From: Bacillus zhangzhouensis | GTDB taxonomy: Bacteria > Bacillota > Bacilli > Bacillales > Bacillaceae | NCBI RefSeq assembly: GCF_000715205.1 | Contig: NZ_JOTP01000006.1 | Coordinates: 124,001-188,000, forward strand | Reading direction: 5' to 3' | Length of the DNA stretch: 64,000 nucleotides | Shown here: positions 46,391 to 56,140 of the stretch, in pieces | Layout of the letters: every line of letters starts with the position of its first letter | How positions within the stretch are numbered: position 1 is the stretch's first letter | Notes under the pieces: model-generated | Seen by the model: only the letters and a program-made list of their open reading frames with translations | Told to the model about the DNA's origin: nothing | The model's database searches: none | Translations under genes and position numbers: made by a program

Positions 46391-48595
46391 CTATCTCCTG
46401 TTTATTAAATTTTCCCATAACTTTGCGGATTGCTTCCAAAGCGTCGACGCATCCTCTCGTCGATAGAGTGCCCGCTCATAGAGCTGTGTCAGCTCTGACA
46501 TCTGTTGATCTTCATTCTTTCCATCTATGACAGAAGCGAATTCTCTCAATGTCATGCCTGGCTTCTTCTCGATCCCTCTGCGCTTCAGCTGCTTTAATAA
46601 GGCGGCATACGCATAGAAGAATGCTTCCTCGTCAGGCAGGCGTTTCACCTTTCGTACAATGAAGAATGGTAGCCATCTTGCCCTGAATCGATAAAGCATC
46701 CAGCTGATCAAACCGAGAAGGGCAACAGCACCTGCCACATACCCCAAGATCGAACCAACATGCACCATACTTGGCTTTGTTTGAGCTGTTTGTTCCTTTG
46801 GTTTTGCCGGCTGCTCTGTCTCCTGCGACTGCGGCTGGTCTTGCGGCTGATCTTCGCTTGCATCAGCACTAGACTGATCTTCTTCTTCCTTTTGATCATC
46901 CGTTTGATCGCTAGAAACGGCTTCATTCGTAAATGTCTCTGGGTTCGTGAACCCTTTTGTCGGTTCAAAGGTCACCCAGCCTCTGTTTGGAAAATAGACC
47001 TCTACCCATGAATGTGCATTGTTATTGGTCACTTCATACACATTGTTTCCATCCATTTGTGTTTCATATAACTGACCAGACGTATACCCTTTCACCCATC
47101 TCGCCGGAATACCGATCGAACGAAGCATCACAATCATAGAGGATGAAAAATTATCACAGTAGCCAATCATCGTATCAAATAAAAATTGATCCACATAATC
47201 TTCGTTACGCCCAGGGACTGCGACATTTTGCGTTTCATATGAAAACTTCGCAGATCCTAAATAATCCTCAATCGCTTTGGCTTTATCATACATATTATCC
47301 TTCGTTTCCGTTAAACTGTTTGCCAATGTTTTCACACGCTCTGGCAATGAGGATGGGAGCTGTAAATATTCACGTCCCACTTGTTGATTTACCTGTTGTT
47401 TTGAAGGCACTTTGATCCTCTGTAAATCTTCAAGGATAAATGTAGGTGATAAGAAGCTGATTTGATAGTTCCCTAAATTCTTGGGCGGGTTTTGATTAGA
47501 CGGTACAATTTTCTCCGTTTTCCCCATCATTTGAAGCGGGATGTTTTCCATTGGTGTCAATGAAATCGTCCCAATCGGATAGACGGCATGATTAAATCGA
47601 TAGTCCGATTCCATATCGACTCTCGTCTCATGCTCCTCTGTCTTCACGCGATCCGTAAACCACTGGTTCGGCACATCGTCGTCCTTTAACCGAGTAGGCT
47701 TTGTATCATTTGAAGCATCCTCCCAGCCTTTTCCCGTGTAAATACTTTTTGTTTCTACACGAAAATAAGACGGCTCCTTTCCGCTCCATTTAAACACCGG
47801 TGTACGGTCCTCACTAAACGGCCCGCCAAGCGTTGAATCGTCTGTACTATATCCCACCTTATTCTGCCCGGTAGTGCCATCTTGATTCGTGACCGCCTTA
47901 AAAAACGGGACAGGATCAGGCCATTTCGGATCAGACTTTGGCAAAGAAGCACCGAGCGACGCTGATATGAGGACAAGCACCATCATCGGCAAAAACCACT
48001 GTAGACGCGCTTTCTGTGACACCCGCACACCTTCAGCCGAACGAAGTCGATCGAAATACAGCAACCCAAGCAAACAAAAGCCAAACACCATAATACGAAC
48101 GATCGCAAAGGTCGCATCATATGGCGTAAACGTATCAAGTATCGTGACATACACAATCGTCATGAGTAAAAAGAAAAAGATACGCTGCTGATAGACCACC
48201 CAATAATGAAGCAAATAGACAAGCAGCCAAAGCAAAATATAAAACAACAATGTGCGGAAAGACGGATACATGTCACTCCACATTCCTGTGCTCATTAACG
48301 TGATATTGTCTTTGATATCGGCAAACAAAGCAGCCGGATAGCCTGGCTCTGATTGATAAAAGATCAAATATAAGGCAAGCAAGATCAATCCAGCACAAAT
48401 CGGAAACGTCACATACCACTTTAGACGAAAGAATGTAAACAAACAGGTAAGCCCTATAAAAATGATGAAATAAGACGTATGACTCGTCTCTGTAAAATCT
48501 TGAAGCGGACGAAGCCACTCCCATAGCAGCAGAAATGCTACAGCATAATAGATGAACAACTCAAAACGGCTTTGCCGCTGATGCGTATGCAGCAT
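46391..48595 (-). CDS. yebA: Transglutaminase-domain membrane protein YebA
   Basis: A 734-residue protein with several N-terminal membrane helices (to about residue 205), a DUF3488-type start, a central transglutaminase-like cysteine protease domain and a C-terminal DUF4129. The catalytic Cys is in GYCDNFSSSM near 466 and the His in NAHSWVEVYF near 508. A low-complexity Gln/Glu/Ser linker precedes the last membrane helix. Together with DUF58 (YeaD) and MoxR (YeaC) it forms a conserved operon; the target of the transglutaminase domain is unknown. Confidence 0.92.
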   Translation of the reverse strand: MLHTHQRQSRFELFIYYAVAFLLLWEWLRPLQDFTETSHTSYFIIFIGLTCLFTFFRLKWYVTFPICAGLILLALYLIFYQSEPGYPAALFADIKDNITLMSTGMWSDMYPSFRTLLFYILLWLLVYLLHYWVVYQQRIFFFLLMTIVYVTILDTFTPYDATFAIVRIMVFGFCLLGLLYFDRLRSAEGVRVSQKARLQWFLPMMVLVLISASLGASLPKSDPKWPDPVPFFKAVTNQDGTTGQNKVGYSTDDSTLGGPFSEDRTPVFKWSGKEPSYFRVETKSIYTGKGWEDASNDTKPTRLKDDDVPNQWFTDRVKTEEHETRVDMESDYRFNHAVYPIGTISLTPMENIPLQMMGKTEKIVPSNQNPPKNLGNYQISFLSPTFILEDLQRIKVPSKQQVNQQVGREYLQLPSSLPERVKTLANSLTETKDNMYDKAKAIEDYLGSAKFSYETQNVAVPGRNEDYVDQFLFDTMIGYCDNFSSSMIVMLRSIGIPARWVKGYTSGQLYETQMDGNNVYEVTNNNAHSWVEVYFPNRGWVTFEPTKGFTNPETFTNEAVSSDQTDDQKEEEDQSSADASEDQPQDQPQSQETEQPAKPKEQTAQTKPSMVHVGSILGYVAGAVALLGLISWMLYRFRARWLPFFIVRKVKRLPDEEAFFYAYAALLKQLKRRGIEKKPGMTLREFASVIDGKNEDQQMSELTQLYERALYRREDASTLWKQSAKLWENLINRR

Positions 48596-48604
48596 AAATG
48601 TTTA

Positions 48605-49795
48605 TCACCTCACAGTTCTTTCGTGCAGCTCTTCTTCAAATAAAATGGTGGTGCGTATTCCAGAAGCCTTGAGCCGGTCTACAAGCAGTTTTTCTTTTGT
48701 CGTCAATCGGTCAACGGCTCTCTTCACTAAAAGAACGGTGATGTTCTTTTTGTTTCGATTCCCAAGAAGACTGGCAGCAAGCTCCTCCTGCAGCTGACCC
48801 GTGATGACATATTTCCCTGAATGCAGATACTCACTCGCTGCTAACGGCTTATATTCTGGTGCGCGAGAAGGCTGATACTGCACCCTTGTTAAATAATAAA
48901 GCATGTCCTGTAAATGAAGTTCTCCTTGATCGACTCGAAATGCATGCTGATCTCCAAGAGGAACAAGACCTGCCGGCACCCCTTTTTTCACAGCCGTTTG
49001 GAGAACAGATGCTGCAATAGACACCACCGTCTCAAAAACGACTTCATCTGTAAAATCAGCAAACACGACAAGGTCCTTTGTCTGATTCTGTTCAAACTCC
49101 TTCGTCATCAGCTGGCCTCTTCTGGCCGTCGTCTTCCAGTCCACCCAAGCAAAACGGTCTCCTTGCTGGTATTCCCGCACACCTGTTGTGACATTGGTCG
49201 GTTCATTTAACCACGAGTGAACCGCTTTGCCTCCGTTTTCATTCACTGAATCAGCAGACTCAACCGGGAGATCCAGCATCTTTGGATAAACAAGGAGCTT
49301 TTTTTCTAACGGAATGATCACTTCTTTTTCAACAAAACCAAACATATCACCCGTTTTGATTCGGACCGCTGTCAAATGGTGCTCACCCCGCGCAATATCA
49401 TTCAATTGATAAGAAAAGCGCCACATCTTCCGAAACCATGGAAACAGCATTTGCTTCATTTCAATCTGTTCCTGCAAGTGGAAGGTGTCCGGCGGATCAT
49501 CCTCGATAATGACGTAAACATATGGAAATGGGTTTGTCCGCTTGATTTCAAGATCAACAGACAGCATATCCCCTGCCTTCAACCGGGTGTGCTGCAATGT
49601 CCTTTTGGCCGTCGCCCGAAGCGGAACGAGCGCAAACATCAAAGCATACAAAGCATATGGTAAAAATGCATAAAAAAGGAACAAGCTCACAAAGCCGCCC
49701 TGAAACATGGCATAGCAAAAGGCTGCCGCAGTAAGAATGATGAGCATCATCACACGTAACCATAATGAAACAGCTAAACGGTCTTGTGGCTTCAT
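48605..49795 (-). CDS. yeaD: DUF58 protein YeaD
   Basis: A 396-residue protein with two N-terminal membrane helices (about 12-55) and a C-terminal DUF58 domain, a degenerate von Willebrand-like fold; REYQQGDRFAWVDWKTTARRGQLMTKEFE near 200-228 is its signature. It overlaps the MoxR gene by 4 bp and precedes yebA by 9 bp. MoxR-DUF58-transglutaminase sets act together, probably as a chaperone-like complex. Confidence 0.92.
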   Translation of the reverse strand: MKPQDRLAVSLWLRVMMLIILTAAAFCYAMFQGGFVSLFLFYAFLPYALYALMFALVPLRATAKRTLQHTRLKAGDMLSVDLEIKRTNPFPYVYVIIEDDPPDTFHLQEQIEMKQMLFPWFRKMWRFSYQLNDIARGEHHLTAVRIKTGDMFGFVEKEVIIPLEKKLLVYPKMLDLPVESADSVNENGGKAVHSWLNEPTNVTTGVREYQQGDRFAWVDWKTTARRGQLMTKEFEQNQTKDLVVFADFTDEVVFETVVSIAASVLQTAVKKGVPAGLVPLGDQHAFRVDQGELHLQDMLYYLTRVQYQPSRAPEYKPLAASEYLHSGKYVITGQLQEELAASLLGNRNKKNITVLLVKRAVDRLTTKEKLLVDRLKASGIRTTILFEEELHERTVR

Positions 49796-50754
49796 TGAGT
49801 CATCGACTTTTGAACTGGTACGCCAATTTGCTCAAGCAGCTGTCGCAGCAGTGTCTCCGCCTTCTTCCCTTCATACGTCGCTTCTGACGTCAAAATCATT
49901 CGATGCGGCAATGTATAAGGCGCTAAATACTGTACATCATCTGGAATCACATAATCCCGCTGATTCAAAAGCGCATACGCCTGAGCCGCTTTCATAAGTG
50001 CAATCGATCCCCTTGGACTAACGCCTAAATAAACAGATGGGTGATGACGTGTCGCTTGGGCGAGTTCCACAATATATTCTTTAATAGATGCATCGACATG
50101 CACTTTCTGAACGGCTTGCTGCAAAGCATGGATATGCTCCTTCGCCATCACAGCCTGGAGCGTATCGATCGGAGATTGCTTCTCCTGCAAGTTGAGCACT
50201 TCTAGCTCCTCCAGCATGGTCGGATACCCCATCTGCAGCTTGAATAAAAACCGGTCCATTTGCGCTTCTGGCAGTGGATAGGTTCCTTCATATTCCACCG
50301 GGTTTTGCGTGGCCATGACAAAGAAAGGATCCGCAAGCGGCATTGTGTCTCCGTCCACCGTGACACTGCCCTCCTCCATCGCTTCAAGCAGTGCTGATTG
50401 TGTTTTAGGAGAGGTCCGGTTGATCTCATCCGCCAAAATAATCTGCCCCATAATCGGTCCTTGCCTAAATTCAAATTCATTTGTCTTTTTATTATAAATC
50501 GACACACCTGTCACATCTGAAGGCAAAAGGTCAGGAGTGAATTGGATTCGCTTAAACTCACAGCCAATTGATTTTGCCAAAGCACGAACCATCATCGTCT
50601 TCCCAACGCCAGGCACATCCTCTAATAACACATGTCCCTTCGCCAAAATCGCAACAAGGCTTAATATCGCAATGTCTTTTTTCCCAACCATGACTTTATT
50701 GATGTTATCTACGATTTTTTGTAAATCTGAATGCATTGGTTCATCAAATGCCAT
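49792..50754 (-). CDS. yeaC: MoxR-type AAA+ ATPase YeaC
   Basis: A 320-residue MoxR ATPase. Walker A is GVGKTMMV near 46-53 (LEDVPGVGKT), Walker B ILADEINRTSPKTQ near 106-120, sensor 1 MATQNPVEYEGTYPLPEAQMDRF near 148-170, all standard. First gene of yeaC-yeaD-yebA. Likely uses ATP to mature or activate a partner such as the DUF58 protein. Confidence 0.94.
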   Translation of the reverse strand: MAFDEPMHSDLQKIVDNINKVMVGKKDIAILSLVAILAKGHVLLEDVPGVGKTMMVRALAKSIGCEFKRIQFTPDLLPSDVTGVSIYNKKTNEFEFRQGPIMGQIILADEINRTSPKTQSALLEAMEEGSVTVDGDTMPLADPFFVMATQNPVEYEGTYPLPEAQMDRFLFKLQMGYPTMLEELEVLNLQEKQSPIDTLQAVMAKEHIHALQQAVQKVHVDASIKEYIVELAQATRHHPSVYLGVSPRGSIALMKAAQAYALLNQRDYVIPDDVQYLAPYTLPHRMILTSEATYEGKKAETLLRQLLEQIGVPVQKSMTQ

Positions 50755-50851
50755 CCTGATCCTCCTATCACGTTTCCGTCAATTTTCATATAGTCTAACT
50801 TTACCATACAACGCGCGTTTGCATAAAACATCAGCACGTCAGAAAAAGAAA

Positions 50852-50884
50852 AGAAGCCTTCTCACGATGGAAAAGACTTCTTCT
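50852..50884 (-). terminator. Terminator overlapping the end of yeaB
   Basis: AAGAAG...CTTTTC and GAGAAG...CTTCTT form an imperfect hairpin followed by a T-rich stretch on the minus strand. Confidence 0.5.
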
Positions 50885-51761
50885 CTTCTTTAGGCGCACT
50901 TGCTGGCTCCATATGAACATGAGAATGTAAAATATCATGTTCTTTTTTCATTCTACGTTCGATTTCATCTGCAATCTCATGACTTTCTGCAATGTTCAAA
51001 TGCGGCTCTACCTCAACTACTACGTCCACATGGACCGTGCTTCCAAGATAACGGGCCTTAATATCTTTCAAATCGCCCACTCCTGGTGTCTCTTCAATGG
51101 TCTCTTTATATTTTGACATATCTTTTATATGAAAACCGTCAGTTAACGAATGAGAGGCATCTCTGAAAATTTCCCAAGCCGTTTTACAAATAATTAAGCC
51201 AATGACAAACGCAGCAAGCGTATCAATCCATGCCAGCTGAAATTGGGAGGCGATGATCCCTATAAATGTCCCGATGCTCACATACGCATCTGATTTATTA
51301 TCAGCAGCTGCCGCATGAAGTGCCTGGCTATTGATTCGTTTGGACAGATTGCGGTTGTATATATACACACCGTACATCACAACAGCACTTCCCGCTGCCG
51401 TCCAAGCCGCGATCATATCAGGCGTTTGATGCTTAGATGAGAAAAGCGACTGGCCTGCACTCAGCAGCACCTGAAGCCCAACAAGCATCATAATAAAGGA
51501 AGCCACAAGTGACGCAATATTTTCAGCTCTAAAATGCCCGTATGGATGATCTTCATCAGGCGGCTTCTGAGAAATACGCAGCCCAACAAGCACGGCAAGA
51601 GATGCAATAATATCGGTCGTATTATTCAATCCATCTGCCGAGAGAGCTTCTGAATGAAACACATATCCAATGATGAGTTTAACTGCAGATAAGATCACAT
51701 AGGCAATGATGCTGACCCAAGCTCCTGTTTCACCTTGTCTTAATTCGTTATAGCGCTCCAT
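50862..51761 (-). CDS. mneP: Cation diffusion facilitator, manganese exporter
   Basis: A 299-residue CDF protein with six helices (about 15-210) and a cytoplasmic C-terminal domain. SADGLNNTTDIIAS and ADNKSDAYVS carry the metal-site Asp/Asn residues of transmembrane helices 2 and 5, and DEDHPYGHFRAE follows helix 3, as in B. subtilis YeaB/MneP. Start ATG 51761 (MERYNELRQGE) has AGGAGG upstream and matches the homologue; the frame from 51923 does not. In B. subtilis it exports Mn(II) under MntR. Confidence 0.92.
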   Translation of the reverse strand: MERYNELRQGETGAWVSIIAYVILSAVKLIIGYVFHSEALSADGLNNTTDIIASLAVLVGLRISQKPPDEDHPYGHFRAENIASLVASFIMMLVGLQVLLSAGQSLFSSKHQTPDMIAAWTAAGSAVVMYGVYIYNRNLSKRINSQALHAAAADNKSDAYVSIGTFIGIIASQFQLAWIDTLAAFVIGLIICKTAWEIFRDASHSLTDGFHIKDMSKYKETIEETPGVGDLKDIKARYLGSTVHVDVVVEVEPHLNIAESHEIADEIERRMKKEHDILHSHVHMEPASAPKEEKKSFPS

Positions 51762-51881
51762 GTCGAACAGAGCCTCCTCACACATAACTTTTCTATTATT
51801 TATCTTACAAAGCAAAGCCCATGTGGGTCTACAGCAACATGATTCGCTTGCGTCAGCAAAATAGGATACATAGAAATGTGT

Positions 51882-51914
51882 TGACCTAAGTAAACTTATT
51901 TTTATAAGGTCAAT
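51882..51914. promoter_or_regulatory. Inverted repeat upstream of mneP
   Basis: TTGACCT and AGGTCAA, 7-bp arms about 18 bp apart, around 120-150 bp before the gene. A TATAAA -10-like element lies within on the minus strand. It could be the MntR activation site of this promoter, which would agree with a weak -35, but I cannot match it to the MntR consensus with confidence. Confidence 0.35.
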
Positions 51915-51923
51915 CGACCTCAA

Positions 51924-52243
51924 AACCTACTCCCATCAACATTTTTCTTTTCCGTTCCGAAATTTGCATATGAGCAACATTACTTCCCTTTAAAATTATC
52001 AGAATATTTTTATTTTAAGACGCAACTTTTTTCCCCACTTTCTTCTGCTATTTTTAAGAATGAACTGAGGAAAAAGAGGGAACATAATCTCTCAAATCCT
52101 TTATACTTTTTAACATCATGTTAAGAGGTTTGAAATGTCAGTTTGATAACCTGTCCAATGCTGAATGACAATTCAGTGTGATAAAATTTAAAATATTCTA
52201 AAAACAAATTCTCTACGAAAGAGAAGTGTTTGGAGGTAAAGAA
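51924..52243. other. Intergenic region between mneP and gabP
   Basis: This 320-bp stretch contains two palindromes: TTAACATCATGTTAA (52110-52124) and CTGAAT/ATTCAG (52161-52176). Both lie upstream of gabP and could be regulator sites. I looked for a TnrA box, expected for gabP, and did not find a good one. Confidence 0.45.
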
Positions 52244-53632
52244 ATGTCCAACATGACAAACGGTCTTCAAAAAAACCTTAAGACAAGACATATTTCAATG
52301 ATCTCCATTGCCGGGGTCATTGGGGCAGGGCTATTTGTTGGTAGCGGCGCTGTCATTCATTCTGCAGGGCCTGGATCCATTCTTTCCTATTCATTTGCCG
52401 GACTTCTGGTCATCTTTATTATGAGAATGCTTGGAGAAATGGCGTGTGCCTATCCGACAAGCGGTTCTTTCTCACAATATGCAAGCGACGCCATCGGCCC
52501 ATGGGCTGGCTTTACAATCGGCTGGCTTTACTGGTTCTTCTGGGTGATCGTCATCGCCATCGAGGCGATTGCCGGTGCTGCCATTATTCAATACTGGTAT
52601 GGAGATGCACCTGTTTGGCTCACAAGTCTAATCCTCACAATCCTCTTAACATTGACAAATATCTTTTCTGTTAAATCTTTTGGCGAATTTGAATATTGGT
52701 TTTCATTAATTAAAGTCGTCAGCATTATTCTCTTTCTACTCATTGGTTTTGCATTCATCTTTGGTTTTGGCGGTCATCATACTGTAGGTCTTGCGAATTT
52801 AACGGGGAACGGCGGTTTTCTTCCCAACGGATTCAGCTCTGTTTTACTCGGGATCGTCGTCGTCATCTTTTCCTTCATGGGAACTGAAATTGTGGCAATT
52901 GCGGCCGGCGAATCAGCTGACCCTGTCAAATCTGTTACAACGGCTACTCGCTCTGTTGTATGGCGTATTATTATCTTCTATGTCGGATCGATCGCTGTCG
53001 TTGTCACCTTGCTTCCATGGGATTCAGCGAGTATTTTAACAAGCCCATTCGTTGCTGTGTTAGAATACATCGGCGTCCCATCAGCCGCTCAGGTCATGAA
53101 CGTCATTGTCTTAACAGCCGTTCTTTCTTGTTTAAACTCCGGCTTGTACACAACGTCCAGAATGCTTTATTCATTAGCGGAAAGAGGCGAAGCGCCGAAA
53201 CGCTTTATGAAAATCAGCAAGCGTGGTGTTCCTATAGCGGCTACAGTCGCAGGGACCTTCTTTTCTTATATTGCCGTCATGATGAACTACTTTTATCCTG
53301 AAACCATCTTTTTGTTCTTAGTCAATGCATCTGGTGCCATTGCACTTCTTGTCTACTTGGTCATTGCCGTTTCGCAATTAAGAATGCGTCGTAAAATCGA
53401 AAAAGAAAATCCAGAACAACTCAAAATCAAAATGTGGCTGTTCCCATACCTCACGTACTTTACCATTTTGGTTATTTGCGCAATTTTGGCTTCTATGCTG
53501 TTTATCGAATCGATGAGACCACAGCTCATTTTGACAAGTATCATTACCTTTGGTGTGCTAGCCGCTTATTTTATCTTTAAACCGAATAAAAAAGTGCCTG
53601 CAAATGCGGCGCTTGAAAATAAACACCCTTAA
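52244..53632 (+). CDS. gabP: Gamma-aminobutyrate permease
   Basis: A 462-residue amino acid-polyamine-organocation transporter with 12 helices. The N-terminal KTRHISMISIAGVIGAGLFVGSG segment forms the helix 1 substrate site, and GPWAGFTIGWLYWFFWV is typical of GabP. Start ATG 52244 has GGAGG seven bases upstream. Sequence and its place between yeaB and cotA match B. subtilis gabP, which also carries proline and some analogues. Confidence 0.93.
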   Translation: MSNMTNGLQKNLKTRHISMISIAGVIGAGLFVGSGAVIHSAGPGSILSYSFAGLLVIFIMRMLGEMACAYPTSGSFSQYASDAIGPWAGFTIGWLYWFFWVIVIAIEAIAGAAIIQYWYGDAPVWLTSLILTILLTLTNIFSVKSFGEFEYWFSLIKVVSIILFLLIGFAFIFGFGGHHTVGLANLTGNGGFLPNGFSSVLLGIVVVIFSFMGTEIVAIAAGESADPVKSVTTATRSVVWRIIIFYVGSIAVVVTLLPWDSASILTSPFVAVLEYIGVPSAAQVMNVIVLTAVLSCLNSGLYTTSRMLYSLAERGEAPKRFMKISKRGVPIAATVAGTFFSYIAVMMNYFYPETIFLFLVNASGAIALLVYLVIAVSQLRMRRKIEKENPEQLKIKMWLFPYLTYFTILVICAILASMLFIESMRPQLILTSIITFGVLAAYFIFKPNKKVPANAALENKHP

Positions 53633-53637
53633 TTCTC

Positions 53638-53660
53638 CCGCTGAAAAGCGGTTTTTTTTA
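53638..53660 (+). terminator. Terminator of gabP
   Basis: CCGCTGAAAAGCGG stem-loop followed by seven Ts, 6 bp after the gabP stop. Confidence 0.88.
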
Positions 53661-53730
53661 TTTTATTCACCTATTTTGATGTCCGCACTTATAATGTATC
53701 AAATTGAATTTGAAGTGAGGATTAGTGAAC

Positions 53731-55263
53731 ATGAACCTAGAAAAATTTGTCGACGAGCTGCCCATTCCAGAAGTAGCGGAGCCCGTCAAAAAGAACCCAA
53801 GACAAACATATTATGAAATCGCTATGGAGGAAGTGTTCTTAAAAGTTCATAGAGACCTGCCCCCAACTAAGCTATGGACCTATAATGGCAGTTTGCCTGG
53901 TCCAACCATTAAAGCAAATCGAAATGAAAAGGTTAAAGTAAAATGGATGAATAAATTGCCGCTTAAGCATTTTCTGCCGGTCGATCACACCATTCACGAA
54001 GGCCATCATGACGAACCAGAAGTCAAAACCGTCGTTCATTTACATGGCGGGGTCACACCAGCAAGCAGTGACGGTTATCCAGAAGCTTGGTTTTCACGAG
54101 ACTTTGAAGCGACAGGTCCCTTCTTTGAACGGGAGATTTACGAATACCCGAATCATCAGCAAGCCTGCACATTGTGGTATCACGATCATGCAATGGCATT
54201 GACGCGATTAAATGTATACGCCGGCTTAGCTGGGTTTTACTTGATCTCAGATGCGTTTGAAAAGTCGTTAGAATTACCGAAAAATGAGTATGATATTCCT
54301 TTAATGATCATGGACCGTACGTTTCAGGAGGATGGCGCACTATTTTATCCAAGCAGACCAAACAACACGCCGGAAGACAGTGACATTCCAGACCCTTCCA
54401 TCGTCCCCTTTTTTTGCGGGGAAACGATACTGGTTAATGGAAAAGTATGGCCTTATTTAGAAGTAGAGCCGCGAAAATACCGTTTTCGCATGTTAAATGC
54501 GTCCAATACAAGAACTTACGAGCTGCATCTAGACAACGATGCCACGATCTTGCAAATTGGATCTGATGGCGGCTTTTTGCCAAGACCTGTTCATCACAAG
54601 TCCTTTAGCATTGCACCTGCTGAACGTTTCGATGTCATTATCGACTTTTCAGCTTATGAAAACAAAACAATTATTCTAAAAAATAAAGCAGGCTGCGGCC
54701 AAGAAGTGAATCCAGAAACAGATGCGAACATTATGCAGTTTAAAGTCACACGTCCGCTAAAAGGGAGAGCACCTAAATCATTACGTCCAATCTTCAAACC
54801 GCTGCCACCGCTTCGGCCAAGTCGAGCTGATAAAGAGCGTACGCTCACACTTAGCGGCACGCAGGATAAATATGGCCGTCCTATTTTATTACTAGATAAT
54901 CAATTTTGGAATGATCCCGTCACGGAAAATCCTCGACTTGGCAGTGTAGAGATTTGGTCCATCGTCAACCCAACAAGGGGTACACACCCCATTCATTTAC
55001 ACCTTGTTCAATTCAGGGTGATAGACAGAAGACCATTTGATACAGAAATCTATCAGTCGACTGGAGAAATCGTGTATACAGGACCAAATGAAGCACCTCC
55101 TTTACATGAACAAGGCTACAAGGACACCATTCAGGCGCATGCCGGTGAAGTCATTCGAATCATCGCACGCTTTGTCCCATACAGCGGACGGTATGTGTGG
55201 CATTGTCATATTTTAGAGCACGAAGATTATGACATGATGCGGCCGATGGATATCATTCGGTAA
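53731..55263 (+). CDS. cotA: Outer spore coat laccase
   Basis: A 510-residue multicopper oxidase. Copper motifs are all present: HLHGG near 103, WYHDHA near 150 (type 2/3), HPIHLHL near 419-425 and the type 1/trinuclear HCHILEHEDYDMM near 491-503. There is no signal peptide, as expected for a spore coat enzyme. It oxidises phenolics and bilirubin and makes the brown spore pigment that protects against UV. ATG 53731 (MNLEKFVDEL) matches the known B. pumilus enzyme; a GTG at 53725 is in frame. Sporulation (sigma-K) control is known for B. subtilis cotA but I could not define the promoter. Confidence 0.96.
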   Translation: MNLEKFVDELPIPEVAEPVKKNPRQTYYEIAMEEVFLKVHRDLPPTKLWTYNGSLPGPTIKANRNEKVKVKWMNKLPLKHFLPVDHTIHEGHHDEPEVKTVVHLHGGVTPASSDGYPEAWFSRDFEATGPFFEREIYEYPNHQQACTLWYHDHAMALTRLNVYAGLAGFYLISDAFEKSLELPKNEYDIPLMIMDRTFQEDGALFYPSRPNNTPEDSDIPDPSIVPFFCGETILVNGKVWPYLEVEPRKYRFRMLNASNTRTYELHLDNDATILQIGSDGGFLPRPVHHKSFSIAPAERFDVIIDFSAYENKTIILKNKAGCGQEVNPETDANIMQFKVTRPLKGRAPKSLRPIFKPLPPLRPSRADKERTLTLSGTQDKYGRPILLLDNQFWNDPVTENPRLGSVEIWSIVNPTRGTHPIHLHLVQFRVIDRRPFDTEIYQSTGEIVYTGPNEAPPLHEQGYKDTIQAHAGEVIRIIARFVPYSGRYVWHCHILEHEDYDMMRPMDIIR

Positions 55264-55321
55264 AAATGAAACCATTCTTCCTTCACATGCGTAGAAATAT
55301 GCATTAAGTAGATGATCGCGA

Positions 55322-55352
55322 AGGGCTAACGGACATTGTTACATTAGCCCTT
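55322..55352 (+). terminator. Terminator of cotA
   Basis: GGGCTAA/TTAGCCC with a 13-base loop followed by TTTATTT, about 60 bp after the cotA stop. Confidence 0.78.
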
Positions 55353-55436
55353 TATTTCCTTTTCATTGATTCATTAGAAAATAGAACAATGTATCGCGTG
55401 AATTGGCATTTATTTGTACATGCAACACTTAAAAAG

Positions 55437-55465
55437 TTGACGCAGCAAGCCGATAGTACTACTAT
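55437..55465 (+). promoter_or_regulatory. Promoter of the CMD-like gene
   Basis: TTGACG (55437-55442) and TACTAT (55460-55465) are 17 bp apart and about 85 bp upstream of the TTG start at 55550. Confidence 0.6.
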
Positions 55466-55549
55466 ATACCCATTACATCTATCAAAAGGCACATAAGGAA
55501 CATTAAACAAACAAATGGAAAATTGCGATAAAAAACGGAGGAGTTCAAT

Positions 55550-55924
55550 TTGAATGAAGAAAAAGAGACTTGCCAGATCAAACAAGAAACAGTGGCAGGT
55601 AACATGGAGAAGCTTTCAATTCATGAAAATGAGAGCATTCGGACAAACATTGAACAACTAACAATTGAACTCGGTGAACAAAAAGAATTCAACCACTTCA
55701 TATTAGATGATAAACAGAAGGCAATTAGCACATTATCTGCCCTCATCACAAAAGGCGATTGTGATGAAGAGCTAAAGGCTCATTTTAAACAAGCATTACA
55801 TATCGGTCTCTCTGTCATAGAGGTCATGGAGATTATTAAGCACTGTACAAAGGTTGCTGGATTTCCTCATTCCATTAATGCCCTATTTATTTTTCAAAAC
55901 TTACTAGACGAAAACACCAAATAA
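55550..55924 (+). CDS. Carboxymuconolactone decarboxylase-like protein
   Basis: A 124-residue protein from a TTG start with GGAGG seven bases upstream. The C-terminal 70 residues (DDKQKAISTLSALITKGDCDEELKAHFKQALHIGLSVIEVMEIIKHCTKVAGFPHSINAL) are an AhpD/CMD-type helical domain. The usual CxxC redox pair is not present, so a peroxidase activity is unlikely; it may be an enzyme of another kind or a structural relative. It lies alone between two terminators. Confidence 0.75.
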   Translation: MNEEKETCQIKQETVAGNMEKLSIHENESIRTNIEQLTIELGEQKEFNHFILDDKQKAISTLSALITKGDCDEELKAHFKQALHIGLSVIEVMEIIKHCTKVAGFPHSINALFIFQNLLDENTK

Positions 55925-55930
55925 ATAAGA

Positions 55931-55965
55931 TCAAACGAGAAGCCATCTGTCCTCTCGTTTTTTTA
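55931..55965 (+). terminator. Terminator after the CMD-like gene
   Basis: AAACGAGA/TCTCGTTT with a 12-base loop and seven Ts. Confidence 0.85.
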
Positions 55966-56101
55966 TTTCCATTCATTTTACTCTCTTTCTTCTCCTCTGT
56001 CACACCAGCAAAATACGAAAATGCTCCTCTTTTTTCTTTCTAAAAAACGACTTTCATTTCATGAACTCACCTATTTCCCCGGTATATCAAATGACAAAAT
56101 A

Positions 56102-56136
56102 AAAAAACGTCCAGTTATATAAAATAACTGAACGCA
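56102..56136 (-). terminator. Terminator of ydjN
   Basis: CGTTCAGTTAT/ATAACTGGACG stem with seven Ts on the minus strand, just after the stop. Confidence 0.85.
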
Positions 56137-56140
56137 TCGT

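Noticed and set aside
46708..47139. Reading frames on either strand inside yebA (Gln/Lys-rich)
   Set aside because: Shadows of the Gln/Glu/Ser-rich linker of YebA; no independent signals.
52100..52240. TnrA box before gabP
   Set aside because: TGTCA...AACC does not satisfy TGTNA-N7-TNACA; left as unexplained palindromes.
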